A DNA stretch of 44,372 bases, taken from contig JAKROC010000006.1 in assembly GCA_024509075.1 (NCBI GenBank), positions 1-44,372 on the forward strand, given 5' to 3'. Position 1 is the first letter of the stretch. Each line of letters begins with the position of its first letter. This document shows positions 11,253 through 19,208 of this stretch, one piece after another. The DNA is from Endozoicomonas sp. (GTDB lineage Bacteria; Pseudomonadota; Gammaproteobacteria; Pseudomonadales; Endozoicomonadaceae). The notes under the pieces are model-generated. The model ran no database searches. It had not been told where the DNA came from and saw nothing but the letters and a program-made list of their open reading frames with translations. The translations under genes and the position numbers were made by a program.

Positions 11253-11281
11253 GGCCGGGCAGCAGACCCGGCTTGTTTTTT
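11253..11281 (+). terminator. Rho-independent terminator or attenuator between guaB and guaA
   Basis: GCCGGG at 11254-11259 pairs with CCCGGC at 11267-11272, followed at once by TTGTTTTTT (11273-11281). This is a good intrinsic terminator shape inside what is normally the guaBA operon. Its loop carries AGCAGAC, repeated in the next hairpin. Confidence 0.7.
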
Positions 11282-11305
11282 CAGCAGACGACACAGGTCT
11301 GCTGA
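11281..11305 (+). other. 9-bp perfect stem-loop upstream of guaA
   Basis: TCAGCAGAC (11281-11289) pairs perfectly with GTCTGCTGA (11297-11305) around GACACAG. It has no T tail of its own and lies 21 nt before the guaA start. GTCTGCT could alternatively pair with AGCAGAC in the loop of the preceding terminator, so the two structures may interact. Confidence 0.6.
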
Positions 11306-11326
11306 TGACAGGATTAGAGATTCACC

Positions 11327-12904
11327 ATGTCCCAGGATATCCATTCAGACCGTATTCTGATTCTTGATTTTGGTTCCCAGTACACCCAGTTGATTGCCCG
11401 GCGCATTCGTGAGATTGGCGTTTACTGTGAGCTTCATCCTTATGATATGAGTGCACAGGCTATAAGCCAGTTTAAGCCGAAGGCCATCATTCTCTCCGGT
11501 GGCCCGGAATCGGTCACCGGTGATAACTCACCCCGGGTGGCTGATGCGGTATTTCATCTGGGGATTCCTTTGCTGGGCATCTGTTATGGCATGCAAACCA
11601 TGGCTGAGCAGCTTGGCGGTAAAGTCAGCACCTCCGACCTGCGCGAATTTGGCTATGCTCAGGTGCAACTCGAACAGGTAGTGCGGCTGTTTGCTGGCAT
11701 CGAGGATCATGTCTGTGACGGTGGTCGTCTGACTCTGGATGTGTGGATGAGCCACGGCGACAAGGTGACCACGTTGCCTGCTGGTTTTGTGGCGGCAGCC
11801 TCCACTCCTTCATGTCCGCTGGCGGCCATGGCCTGCGAAGAAAAGCAGTTTTACGGTGTACAGTTCCACCCGGAAGTGACTCACACGACACAGGGCCTGA
11901 GAATTCTGGAGCGCTTTGTGGTGGAGATTGCAGGCTGTCAGAAGCTGTGGACGCCGGGCAAGATCATTGATGATGCCATAGCCCGGGTGCGTGCCCAGGT
12001 TGGTGACCAACAGGTGCTGCTCGGGCTGTCTGGCGGAGTGGACTCCAGTGTGGTAGCCGCCCTGTTGCATAAGGCCATCGGTGATCAGCTGGTCTGTGTT
12101 TTCGTCGATAACGGCCTGCTGCGCCTGCATGAGGGTGACCAGGTGATGGCTATGTTTGCCCGGAATATGGGTGTGCGAGTGATTCGTGCTGAAGCTCAGG
12201 AGCTATTCCTGAGTCGGCTGAAGGGGGTTCAGGACCCGGAAGCGAAGCGTAAAATCATTGGCAATAGCTTTATCGAGGTGTTTGATGAACACGCCAGTGC
12301 CCTTGACAACATTGCCTTCCTGGCTCAGGGCACTATCTATCCGGATGTGATTGAGTCGGCCGGTGCTGAGACCGGCAAAGCCCACGTTATCAAGTCTCAC
12401 CACAATGTTGGAGGCTTGCCGGAAGATATGAAAATGTCGTTGGTGGAGCCACTGCGAGAGCTCTTCAAGGATGAGGTGCGCGCTATTGGACTGGAGTTGG
12501 GGCTGCCTTATGACATGGTCTATCGTCACCCATTCCCGGGACCAGGTCTTGGTGTGCGCATTTTGGGTGAGGTACGCCGGGAGTACGCTGACATTTTGCG
12601 CAGGGCTGATGCCATTTTTATCGAAGAGCTGCGCAAGGCAGACTGGTATCACAAAACCAGTCAGGCATTTGCCGTATTCTTGCCGGTCAAATCGGTCGGT
12701 GTGGTTGGCGATGGCCGCCGCTATGAATACGTCATCGCCCTGCGCGCTGTCGAGACTGTGGATTTTATGACCGCACGCTGGGCACACCTGCCTTACGAAC
12801 TGCTGGAGAAGGTTTCTAACCGGATTATTAATGAGATCGAGCATGTCTCCCGTGTGACTTATGATGTATCGAGTAAGCCACCTGCCACGATTGAGTGGGA
12901 GTGA
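11327..12904 (+). CDS. guaA: GMP synthase (glutamine-hydrolysing)
   Basis: GuaA converts XMP to GMP using ATP and glutamine. The 525-residue enzyme has an N-terminal class I glutamine amidotransferase domain with nucleophile Cys86 in GICYGMQ and the His/Glu pair in FHPEVTH. An ATP pyrophosphatase domain follows with P-loop [10 protein letters not shown] near residue 230. The C-terminal XMP-binding/dimerisation domain contains [16 protein letters not shown] and ends in the conserved KPPATIEWE. It is the downstream gene of guaBA, but a terminator-like hairpin separates the two. Confidence 0.97.
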   Translation: MSQDIHSDRILILDFGSQYTQLIARRIREIGVYCELHPYDMSAQAISQFKPKAIILSGGPESVTGDNSPRVADAVFHLGIPLLGICYGMQTMAEQLGGKVSTSDLREFGYAQVQLEQVVRLFAGIEDHVCDGGRLTLDVWMSHGDKVTTLPAGFVAAASTPSCPLAAMACEEKQFYGVQFHPEVTHTTQGLRILERFVVEIAGCQKLWTPGKIIDDAIARVRAQVGDQQVLLGLSGGVDSSVVAALLHKAIGDQLVCVFVDNGLLRLHEGDQVMAMFARNMGVRVIRAEAQELFLSRLKGVQDPEAKRKIIGNSFIEVFDEHASALDNIAFLAQGTIYPDVIESAGAETGKAHVIKSHHNVGGLPEDMKMSLVEPLRELFKDEVRAIGLELGLPYDMVYRHPFPGPGLGVRILGEVRREYADILRRADAIFIEELRKADWYHKTSQAFAVFLPVKSVGVVGDGRRYEYVIALRAVETVDFMTARWAHLPYELLEKVSNRIINEIEHVSRVTYDVSSKPPATIEWE

Positions 12905-13246
12905 TGTTTTTTGTTATGAGAAAACCCTGATTTTACGGGAATTTTGGGTTCTTGAATGAAAACTTGTGGTACATAATCCGCCGCTTCGGAGGTAGTGCGA
13001 CGACAAGGTAGGGTTCCTCAGAAATTCTTCTGGCAAGTCAGATGCACACTGTTTTTTTACTGCGCCCTTGATGGTCTGGCGCAGTAGCGGGGGTGTCAAA
13101 TAACTTGCCGTCAGCTGGCTTTGCTGGTGATGCATCGAAAGGCATGTTGCATTTTGGTGCGACGGTGTGCTTCCAGAGCGTGTGCCAGAGGTCTGCCTGT
13201 TGTGTGCTCGTTAAGCCACTTACCTTCTGACGTGATTGCCAATAGC
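12905..13246. other. Gene-free interval after guaA
   Basis: I find no convincing gene here. The only structure is a perfect inverted repeat, TACTGCGCC at 13058-13066 and GGCGCAGTA at 13078-13086. The T-run precedes it rather than follows it, so it is not an obvious terminator on the plus strand. Open frames on the minus strand run through the following repeat element and resemble nothing I recognise. It may be eroded sequence between guaA and the decayed antiporter. Confidence 0.4.
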
Positions 13247-13408
13247 TATACCCGTCGCCTTTCAGGTTGCTACTTTGTTGACTGCGCTTGTGCCCTTTAG
13301 GGTATTCGCTCACCCCGGTCACATCGTATTTCTATGCTCCCGGCACCCGAGGGCATAAAGGCTTCGCTCATTTGCCGCCTCGAATCAACTTGAAATCCTT
13401 TGGGTATA
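13247..13408 (+). repeat. TATACCC-type dispersed repeat, 162 bp
   Basis: It begins TATACCCGTCGCCTTTCAGG and ends CAACTTGAAATCCTTTGGGT followed by ATA. The ends form an imperfect inverted repeat. It shares left, middle (CACCCCGGTCAC) and right blocks with copies at 23165 and 32156. It lacks the internal block containing CTCCATGCGTTGCTCTACC that both of those have. It sits about 60 bp before the NhaC pseudogene. Confidence 0.85.
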
Positions 13409-13466
13409 ACTTGCTCCATTCACAATGGAATCTTCCGTTGCACGTAAGTAAAACCAGATCAGTCTT

Positions 13467-14365
13467 ATGGAATTGACCATTTTAAGTGATTCCCCGTTAT
13501 CGCTGCTGGCCCCGGTGGTAGCCATCATTCTGGCAGTGACAACCCGAAAAGTGTTGCTGTCTCTTGGTGCAGGTATTGTCATTGGCGCACTATTGCTGGC
13601 GAACCTGAATCCGCTGAATGGCCTGCGTGCGGTCTAAGAGGGCTTTTTGAGCGTTTTCTGGCGTGAAGTACCTAACATGAGCAACATTTATATATTGTTG
13701 TTCCTGCTGATGCTAGGCATGATCAGCAGCCTTATAAGTGTCTCTGGTGGGGAGGCCGGGCATTTGGCGAGTGGGCACGTCAGCGTGTCAGGACTCGATC
13801 AGGAGCACAGCTGATAACGGTTCTGCTGGGTATAACAATATTTATCCTGATATTCACTTGGGTGCTCACAAGTATCATTGGTGATCTGGGGACAGGTAAG
13901 TACCTGGCGAGCCTGGTCAGTGGCAATATGTCACCGAGCTATCTGCCAATGATTCTTTTTGTTGTCTCAGGCGCAATGGCTTTTGCCACAGGGACCAGTT
14001 GGGGTACCTTTAGCATTATGCTGCCCATCGCCGCTGATAAGGGTATGGCGGCGGATACCGCCATGATGTTGCCGATGATGGCTGCTGTCCTGGCCGGTGC
14101 CGTGTTTGGTGATCACTGCTCGCCGATTTCGGATACCACTATCCTCTCTTCCACCGGGGCTTCCTGTCATCATATTGACCATATCAACTCTCAGTTTCCC
14201 TATGCCATGAGCATTGCAGTGGTAGCTGCGCTGGGTTACCTGGTAATGGGGATCACCCAGTCCATCAGCGCGGGATTTGTCAGCTCGCTGGTGGCATTTT
14301 TGATCTTGATTATTGCCATGTGGGTGAGTTCAAGGAAATTACGTCGGTGGGGTGTGGCCGGTTGA
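13467..14365 (+). pseudogene. Decayed NhaC-family Na+/H+ antiporter
   Basis: Three lesions disrupt a gene of the NhaC antiporter family, integral membrane Na+/H+ exchangers normally of about 450-500 residues. The start ATG at 13467 opens a good N terminus (MELTILSDSPLSLLAPVVAI) that stops at TAA 13635. The same frame continues with family-like sequence (NIYILLFLLMLGMISSLISV). A one-base frameshift near 13745-13757 then moves the homology into the frame GRAFGEWARQRVRTRSGAQL. After GITIFI near 13850 the protein jumps directly to TSIIGDLGTGKYLASLV, so roughly 200 or more residues are missing. The C-terminal part with FATGTSWGTFSIMLPIA and GAVFGDHCSPISDTTILSS is intact. The remaining 167-residue frame (13862-14365) is unlikely to function. 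Confidence 0.85.
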
Positions 14366-14380
14366 CTTCGCTTCACTATT

Positions 14381-14436
14381 CTTAACAAGAGGCACGGACG
14401 CCTTTTTCACCAAACTTAACCAGAGGCATGGATGCT
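14381..14436 (+). repeat. Imperfect direct repeat over the chaperone ribosome-binding site
   Basis: CTTAACAAGAGGCACGGACG (from 14381) and CTTAACCAGAGGCATGGATG (from 14415) are two 22-bp copies matching at 18 positions, 34 bp apart. The second carries the Shine-Dalgarno AGAGG of the chaperone gene; the first carries the same AGAGG without a matching start. Confidence 0.6.
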
Positions 14437-14862
14437 ATGAGTTTTGAAAAACTGATGAATGCATACGCTGCGCGCCATCAGCTCGGCTCTCTCGACTTCA
14501 GCGACAACAACTGTCAACTAATGATTGATGACCACATTGAGGTCTCCTGCCTGCACGCCAATGGGCAATTTTACATTTACTGTGATTTTGCCTCTTTGCC
14601 CAAAGATAATCGCCAGCGTGAAGAGTTGCTGTTGCGTCTGGTGGAGAATAACCTGCCATTGCTGGCCAACGAACGAATCTCGCTGTGCATTGACCCTGAT
14701 CGGCAGACTCTGGCTATCTACAGCTACGCGTCCATGAACAGTCTGACGGTTGGCGGTATCGAAGAATTGATTGCCACCATTGGTAATAACCACGAGCTCT
14801 TTACACGGTGGACTGAGCAAAACAGTGCGCCAGTCAACCCTGCCATGATGATGATGCCCTGA
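14437..14862 (+). CDS. CesT-family type III secretion chaperone
   Basis: The 141-residue product resembles class I type III secretion chaperones (CesT/SycE fold), small dimeric cytoplasmic proteins that bind the N-terminal part of an effector and keep it ready for export. Family-like features are the order helix, strand, strand, the segment LDFSDNNCQLMIDDHIEVSC, the helix NRQREELLLRLVENNLPLLA, and the strand ISLCIDPDRQTLAIYS. It is acidic overall and ends in a run of methionines. ATG 14428 is also in frame, but the Shine-Dalgarno AGAGG touches it; ATG 14437 has 10-nt spacing and is preferred. The next gene starts 42 nt later, the usual chaperone-effector arrangement. Confidence 0.7.
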   Translation: MSFEKLMNAYAARHQLGSLDFSDNNCQLMIDDHIEVSCLHANGQFYIYCDFASLPKDNRQREELLLRLVENNLPLLANERISLCIDPDRQTLAIYSYASMNSLTVGGIEELIATIGNNHELFTRWTEQNSAPVNPAMMMMP

Positions 14863-14904
14863 CAGTCGATAGACAAGGTATGTCAATGATCAGAGACTCC
14901 TGGT

Positions 14905-17900
14905 ATGCCTTCACAACAGCAGCAATTAACACCTTCTTCGGTATTTGGCTGTTTACTTGCTGCCCCTTCTGCCAGACAACAATCCTCAGATGATGGCTTT
15001 TTACGAGCCATCATTCGACACAGCCGGTTCAAAGAGATTCACTTGTTTGCCCCTATGACTCAGTTGGCGCAGATCAAGTCACAGTGGGCAAGCTATTGCG
15101 AGCTGTATGGCAGCGATAAATCGATCCATTTTATACCCGTTCATGAATTGCATAAGTACTTTTGCGATGTGGCCTATCAGGTCTTTCATCAGTTTGATCC
15201 CTGGATTGGCCATCTTACTGCCCTGCGGGATGTCTATTGCTCTGAGTTGTTCCCTGTCACTGGCCATGCCATTGCGTTAGGCAGCGATACCACATTGTCC
15301 CACTCCAGAGACCTGTTGTTGTCACCAGTACGGCGCTGTGATGCGTTGCTATGCAACAGTCAGTCCCAGCAGAAGGTGGTGATGCGTCTGCTTTCGGCGG
15401 CCAGTGCCAGCATTTTTGATCAGTTGGGGGTGGCGGTCTCTTTCAAAGGTAACGTGACTGTCTTGCCAGACGGCCTGGAGCCTGATGAGTGCATCAGTCA
15501 CGACAGGCAAAAAGAAACCGGGGATCTGGCCATCAAGCCAGGGCGGTTGCTGATTTTGACCCCCGGAGATATTTCCCCTGCCTGCCAGATGGATTTGCAG
15601 CCGCTGCTGCTGGTAATAAATGATCTGGTTGAAGGCTATGGGCACCGAAATATCGAATGGGTCATTGCCGGGGCTGGCGATGCCGGTAACCCAATGGTGC
15701 AGGCGCTGCTCAAGCAGGCCTTCGAATTGAACCTGGAAAGTGTTATTCGTTTTGAGCTGGATATTGATGATCAGCGTATGCATGAGTGGCTTGGTGCCTG
15801 TGATCTGTTGCTGACCCTGGCAGACAGCGTTCACACTGGCTCCAGCGCGCTTGCGTTGAGGGCAATGGTCAATGGTAAGGTTGTCGTTTCATCGGACTGG
15901 GGTGGTTGCAGTGAAGTGGTGACGGATGAATGTTTGATCGACACCCTGTCGGTCAGTCTGGATCACCTGGTTCGCCCTGTGGCGACTCATCAGCCTAATC
16001 TTGCCCATTTGCTACTGGCCCAGGGAGTTGCGGTGAATATCAGCCAGTGTGCACAAACGGTTGACCAACTGATTCGCAGTCCAGAGCAGCGTTTAGCCAT
16101 TGGCGATGGGAACCGGCAACAGGTTATGGCCTCTTTTCAGTGGGAGTCACTGATCGAGCAGTACCATCAATTGGTCAGCGCGCTGCAAAAAGAAGTTGGA
16201 CAAATCTCAAGACCAAGTAAGCGGTCAGTGGGGCTGCCTTATCATCAGGTATTCCAACACTTTCCGGCACAGCAATTAGCAAGTGGCACAAAGCTTGCCA
16301 CCACCGACCGTGGGGTGCGGGTTCTGTTAAAATCGGAAAAATTGTATCCCTACGCCGAACTCAATGGTTTGTTAAAACCGGAGCTGATCAACGATATTGC
16401 CTGGCGCTGTCTGTGCGGTTGCACGGTGGCCACTTTGCAGGCTGAGTTTTCCCATGAGTCGTCGCTGCTCCTGAATACACTATGGATGTGTAAATACCAG
16501 CTGCTTGCCCAGGTTGATGAGCCAGTCCTGCCAAGTAGTCGTCAGCACTGGTGGCCAGAGAACCAGTGCCTGCCAACAGGGATTAAAGCCCAACTTGAAT
16601 ACCCTGAACCCCACCGGTTCAGACTGCTTGAGCCATTGCTTTGCTGGTTGGATCAACAGTTGCTCAAGGCTCACAAAGAACCGGAAAATCTTGAGCTGAG
16701 AGCCAGCCTGCTGGAAATTTTTGTCACCAAACTTGATGAACAGTTGCTACAGGCTTTTGGCTGGATTGGTGAGCTCAGAGAAACACGGCAGTATGTTGAT
16801 ATCCTTGATGATGTTCTGGCCCGTGGTGGCTTGCCTTTTCTGAGTGACATGTTCCCTTTGTGGTATCGCCTGAATCGCTTGCAGGTCATTGGCACCCTGA
16901 AAGACCTGAAACAGTTATTCTGGCGCATTGGTCGTGATTTGAACAATATCAATGAACGGTTCGCCGGACGTTGGCAAAAACCACTGACTGTTATAAAGCG
17001 GGTGGATCTCCCGTTAACCATTTCTTCTTCCATGATCGCCATTATTTCTGGCGATAACGGTGAGAAGCTGGTGTACAAAAACCGTGACCTCAGAGTGGAA
17101 CAGCAAATCATCGGCCATACAGACAAGCATAATAATATTGCCGGGCAACTGAATCAGTGGCTGCAAGGACAGCCGGGCCTGGCTACTGTCAGAATTTTGC
17201 CGTGTTCTGATTCATACGGCTACTGTCAGTTTGTTGGTGAGACTGGCCATGCTCGCCTGGATGATCGGCAGGCTGATGTCTACTACCAGCGCTTGGGCGT
17301 TATTGCTGGTCTTGCCATTTTGTTGGGTTTGGGGGATGTTCACCACCGTAACGTGGTATCTGCAGATGGTGTGCCTTACCTGGTTGATGTGAAAAATGCC
17401 TTCAGCTCCACAGTTGTCAGAGCATTTGAGGCGGAACTGAATGATCCTCAGCAGGCATTTCGTCAACCGGGCAACAGTTTCCAGAAGACGGGGCTGCCAG
17501 CAGTTTTTGAATCGTTCCACTTTTCCCATTTTCGCCATTGCCGGTTCAAATTGCACAATGGCGAGTTGATGCAGTTGTCGCCCACGGCGGAGTCCCTGGC
17601 AAGCAATAACTGGATTCGTGTTGGCGACCATCACAGTTTGTCTGATGATCAGCCATGGTTGTGCAAGCAGTACTCTGGCTCTGTGGAGAAGGGCATTGAA
17701 TCGGTGTTTCGGGCTGTGATAGCTCATCATGCACAGTGGGTGCGGCTCTTGCAAGACTGTCAGGGGTTGTCTGTTTGCCACTTGCAGCGCTACGATCGTC
17801 AGGCTTTTGGGCGACAGTTCGCTGAGTTATGGACGTTTCGGGGCTTTCAATATTTTTCTCGCTCCCGGCGTAAAAGCTACTTCTCCCGGTTAACCACCCG

Positions 17901-18267
17901 GCTGTGCCAATCTGAAGAGGAAATTCAACGTTGGGCAAATCCTCAGTGGTTTGAGCCAGCAGCCCAGCTTTCTGACACGCTGGCCACAGAGTTGTTGTCG
18001 GGGCGGGTTATCGAGTATCGGCGAGAATTAGGCACGGGGCGGATAGTGTTAAAGAAAGGCAATGTATCAACAGTTGTCCATGAAGATTACTTTGCCGTTG
18101 ATACCCTTAGCAAAACTATCGAGTTGTGTCTGGCTATGGCTGACGACCCAGGGAAAACAGAACTCTTTCTGGTATTTTTGACAGCGGTGGTAAAACAGTG
18201 GTTACAGGAACAGGCGAGACCGGGAAGGGGTTTTCCGGAAGCCTTGCGAAAAAGGCTTCCGGGCTGA
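14905..18267 (+). CDS. GT4-like glycosyltransferase fused to LanM (DUF4135) kinase/dehydratase-like domain; candidate type III effector
   Basis: This 1120-residue protein appears to be a two-part fusion. Residues 1-440 look like a GT-B, GT4-type glycosyltransferase: CDALLCNSQSQQKVV (145-159), PGRLLILTPGD, then ACDLLLTLADS and ALRAMVNGKVVVSSDWGGCS (316-335). The usual EX7E glutamates of the GT4 donor site are not seen, so activity is doubtful. From about 560 to 1000 the sequence follows the dehydration domain of LanM lanthipeptide synthetases, which structurally resembles lipid kinases. It has VYKNRDL with Lys725, GLGDVHHRN with D811, H813 and N816, and PYLVDVKN with D828. No LanC cyclase domain follows. 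The position expected for the H of the family DxH motif reads D701-L-P703. It directly follows a CesT-like chaperone gene and faces a needle operon, so injection into host cells is plausible but inferred. ATG 14905 is the first in-frame start after a TGA. Confidence 0.7.
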   Translation: MPSQQQQLTPSSVFGCLLAAPSARQQSSDDGFLRAIIRHSRFKEIHLFAPMTQLAQIKSQWASYCELYGSDKSIHFIPVHELHKYFCDVAYQVFHQFDPWIGHLTALRDVYCSELFPVTGHAIALGSDTTLSHSRDLLLSPVRRCDALLCNSQSQQKVVMRLLSAASASIFDQLGVAVSFKGNVTVLPDGLEPDECISHDRQKETGDLAIKPGRLLILTPGDISPACQMDLQPLLLVINDLVEGYGHRNIEWVIAGAGDAGNPMVQALLKQAFELNLESVIRFELDIDDQRMHEWLGACDLLLTLADSVHTGSSALALRAMVNGKVVVSSDWGGCSEVVTDECLIDTLSVSLDHLVRPVATHQPNLAHLLLAQGVAVNISQCAQTVDQLIRSPEQRLAIGDGNRQQVMASFQWESLIEQYHQLVSALQKEVGQISRPSKRSVGLPYHQVFQHFPAQQLASGTKLATTDRGVRVLLKSEKLYPYAELNGLLKPELINDIAWRCLCGCTVATLQAEFSHESSLLLNTLWMCKYQLLAQVDEPVLPSSRQHWWPENQCLPTGIKAQLEYPEPHRFRLLEPLLCWLDQQLLKAHKEPENLELRASLLEIFVTKLDEQLLQAFGWIGELRETRQYVDILDDVLARGGLPFLSDMFPLWYRLNRLQVIGTLKDLKQLFWRIGRDLNNINERFAGRWQKPLTVIKRVDLPLTISSSMIAIISGDNGEKLVYKNRDLRVEQQIIGHTDKHNNIAGQLNQWLQGQPGLATVRILPCSDSYGYCQFVGETGHARLDDRQADVYYQRLGVIAGLAILLGLGDVHHRNVVSADGVPYLVDVKNAFSSTVVRAFEAELNDPQQAFRQPGNSFQKTGLPAVFESFHFSHFRHCRFKLHNGELMQLSPTAESLASNNWIRVGDHHSLSDDQPWLCKQYSGSVEKGIESVFRAVIAHHAQWVRLLQDCQGLSVCHLQRYDRQAFGRQFAELWTFRGFQYFSRSRRKSYFSRLTTRLCQSEEEIQRWANPQWFEPAAQLSDTLATELLSGRVIEYRRELGTGRIVLKKGNVSTVVHEDYFAVDTLSKTIELCLAMADDPGKTELFLVFLTAVVKQWLQEQARPGRGFPEALRKRLPG
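18235..18262. other. Perfect 11-bp stem-loop at the junction of convergent genes
   Basis: CCGGAAGCCTT (18235-18245) pairs perfectly with AAGGCTTCCGG (18252-18262) around GCGAAA, in the last codons of the 1120-residue gene. The convergent needle operon ends at 18269. There is no T tail on either strand, so it may protect 3' ends or block readthrough rather than act as a classic terminator. Confidence 0.6.
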
Positions 18268-18268
18268 G

Positions 18269-18643
18269 TTACTGACTGTGGATATTGGCCAGTAACTCTT
18301 TGGCCATTTCAGCTGGCTCTACATCAGAGACATCAAGCAAAGGCTTAAGGAGGTTTTCGCTTTCCTTGTTACGACCCTCAAACATCAGGGCCATTCCCAG
18401 AAACGCTTTTATGGCTGGATCGTCAGGATGCCTGGCCAAGCCTTCCCGGTGCAGAATATCAATCGCTTCCTGATGACGCTTGCGATTCATAAACTCAAGG
18501 GCAAAACCAATGGTGCTCAGCGGGCTGTCAGGCCGGGCGGCTTCAATACCGTTGAAAATGCCAAAAGCGTGCTTTGGCAGCCCGGTGCCGCTGGCCATAA
18601 AGCCAATGTCGGCGAGGGTTTTTAACAGGTTGTCATCGATCAT
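18269..18643 (-). CDS. yscG: YscG-like TPR needle chaperone of the type III secretion system
   Basis: The 124-residue, wholly alpha-helical product fits the YscG/PscG family. These TPR-like proteins bind the C-terminal helix of the needle subunit in the cytoplasm, together with a YscE-type partner, and stop it polymerising early. TPR-like helices are visible at FMNRKRHQEAIDILHREGLA and AFLGMALMFEGRNKESENLL. It is the last gene of the operon sctD-escE-sctF-yscG, the same order as the yscDEFG segment of Yersinia. GAGGGAGA lies 9 nt before the ATG. It ends 1 nt from the convergent GT-LanM-like gene. Confidence 0.75.
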   Translation of the reverse strand: MIDDNLLKTLADIGFMASGTGLPKHAFGIFNGIEAARPDSPLSTIGFALEFMNRKRHQEAIDILHREGLARHPDDPAIKAFLGMALMFEGRNKESENLLKPLLDVSDVEPAEMAKELLANIHSQ

Positions 18644-18663
18644 TGCAGGCTATCTCCCTCGAA

Positions 18664-18933
18664 TTAGAGCTTCTGGATAATACTCTGTATCGTATCCTTG
18701 ATGGATTTGACGATACTGGAACGAAGACCTTCAACAATCATGTATTTGTTGAACTCAACCTGAAACTCAACCATGTCCTTGGTGCTGTTGGGGTCCATAT
18801 TGGCAACACGGGTTTTCAAGGCGGCGTCCAGCGCTTCTGCCTGACTGCCGAACGCTTCAGAGACTTTGTCAAAACTGAAGCCGGCGCTCCCGGGCTGGTT
18901 GTAATTGCTGTTGTAGGTATCCTGGTATGCCAT
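18664..18933 (-). CDS. sctF: Type III secretion needle subunit SctF
   Basis: The 89-residue product is a needle monomer of the YscF/PrgI/SsaG family, which polymerises into the extracellular needle. The conserved core is present: a helix-turn-helix with NMDPNSTKDMVEFQVEFNKY and a C-terminal helix SSIVKSIKDTIQSIIQKL, which in the family forms the polymerisation surface and is masked by the co-chaperones. Length agrees with the family (about 80-90). GAGGGAG precedes the start. It lies between the genes for its two presumed chaperones. Confidence 0.9.
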   Translation of the reverse strand: MAYQDTYNSNYNQPGSAGFSFDKVSEAFGSQAEALDAALKTRVANMDPNSTKDMVEFQVEFNKYMIVEGLRSSIVKSIKDTIQSIIQKL

Positions 18934-18947
18934 GGCTGAACTCCCTC

Positions 18948-19208
18948 TCAGGCTTTAGATTGACCGTGATGCTGTTTCCAGCTCTTGTCAACGACCTCCA
19001 TGGCCGCCACAACCGCAGTTAACAGACTGTCGATTTTCGAAAAATCTTCCGGTGCCGCACCTTTGTCTTTTAATCCTTTCAGGCGCGAAGCTTCCGAGAA
19101 CAACTGATTGAAGAGTTGATCGCGATAACTGCCGTCTTTGTCCTGAATCAGCAATTCTTCAGTGGCTGAGAGCAGCGTACTCTCTTTTTTATTGGTTTTG
19201 TCCGTCAC
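18948..19208 (-). CDS. escE: EscE/YscE/SsaE-family needle co-chaperone
   Basis: The 86-residue helical protein matches the small YscE-type family that pairs with YscG-type proteins to hold monomeric needle subunit in the cytoplasm. The likely core is ATEELLIQDKDGSYRDQLFN followed by two amphipathic helices ending at MEVVDKSWKQHHGQ. It starts with GTG at 19208, 5 nt after a strong AGGAGGG inside the end of sctD. Its first 20 nt overlap sctD, indicating translational coupling. Family assignment relies on length, helical character and operon position. Confidence 0.7.
   Translation of the reverse strand: MTDKTNKKESTLLSATEELLIQDKDGSYRDQLFNQLFSEASRLKGLKDKGAAPEDFSKIDSLLTAVVAAMEVVDKSWKQHHGQSKA

Noticed and set aside
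13038-13322. Minus-strand open frame of 94 codons after guaA
   Set aside because: It starts inside the dispersed repeat, has no Shine-Dalgarno, and the sequence resembles no family I know; a transposase remnant was considered but no motif supports it.
14905-18267. Complete lantibiotic (class II lanthipeptide) gene cluster
   Set aside because: There is no LanC cyclase domain, no precursor peptide with a double-glycine leader, and no LanT transporter nearby; only the dehydration-domain-like part is present.
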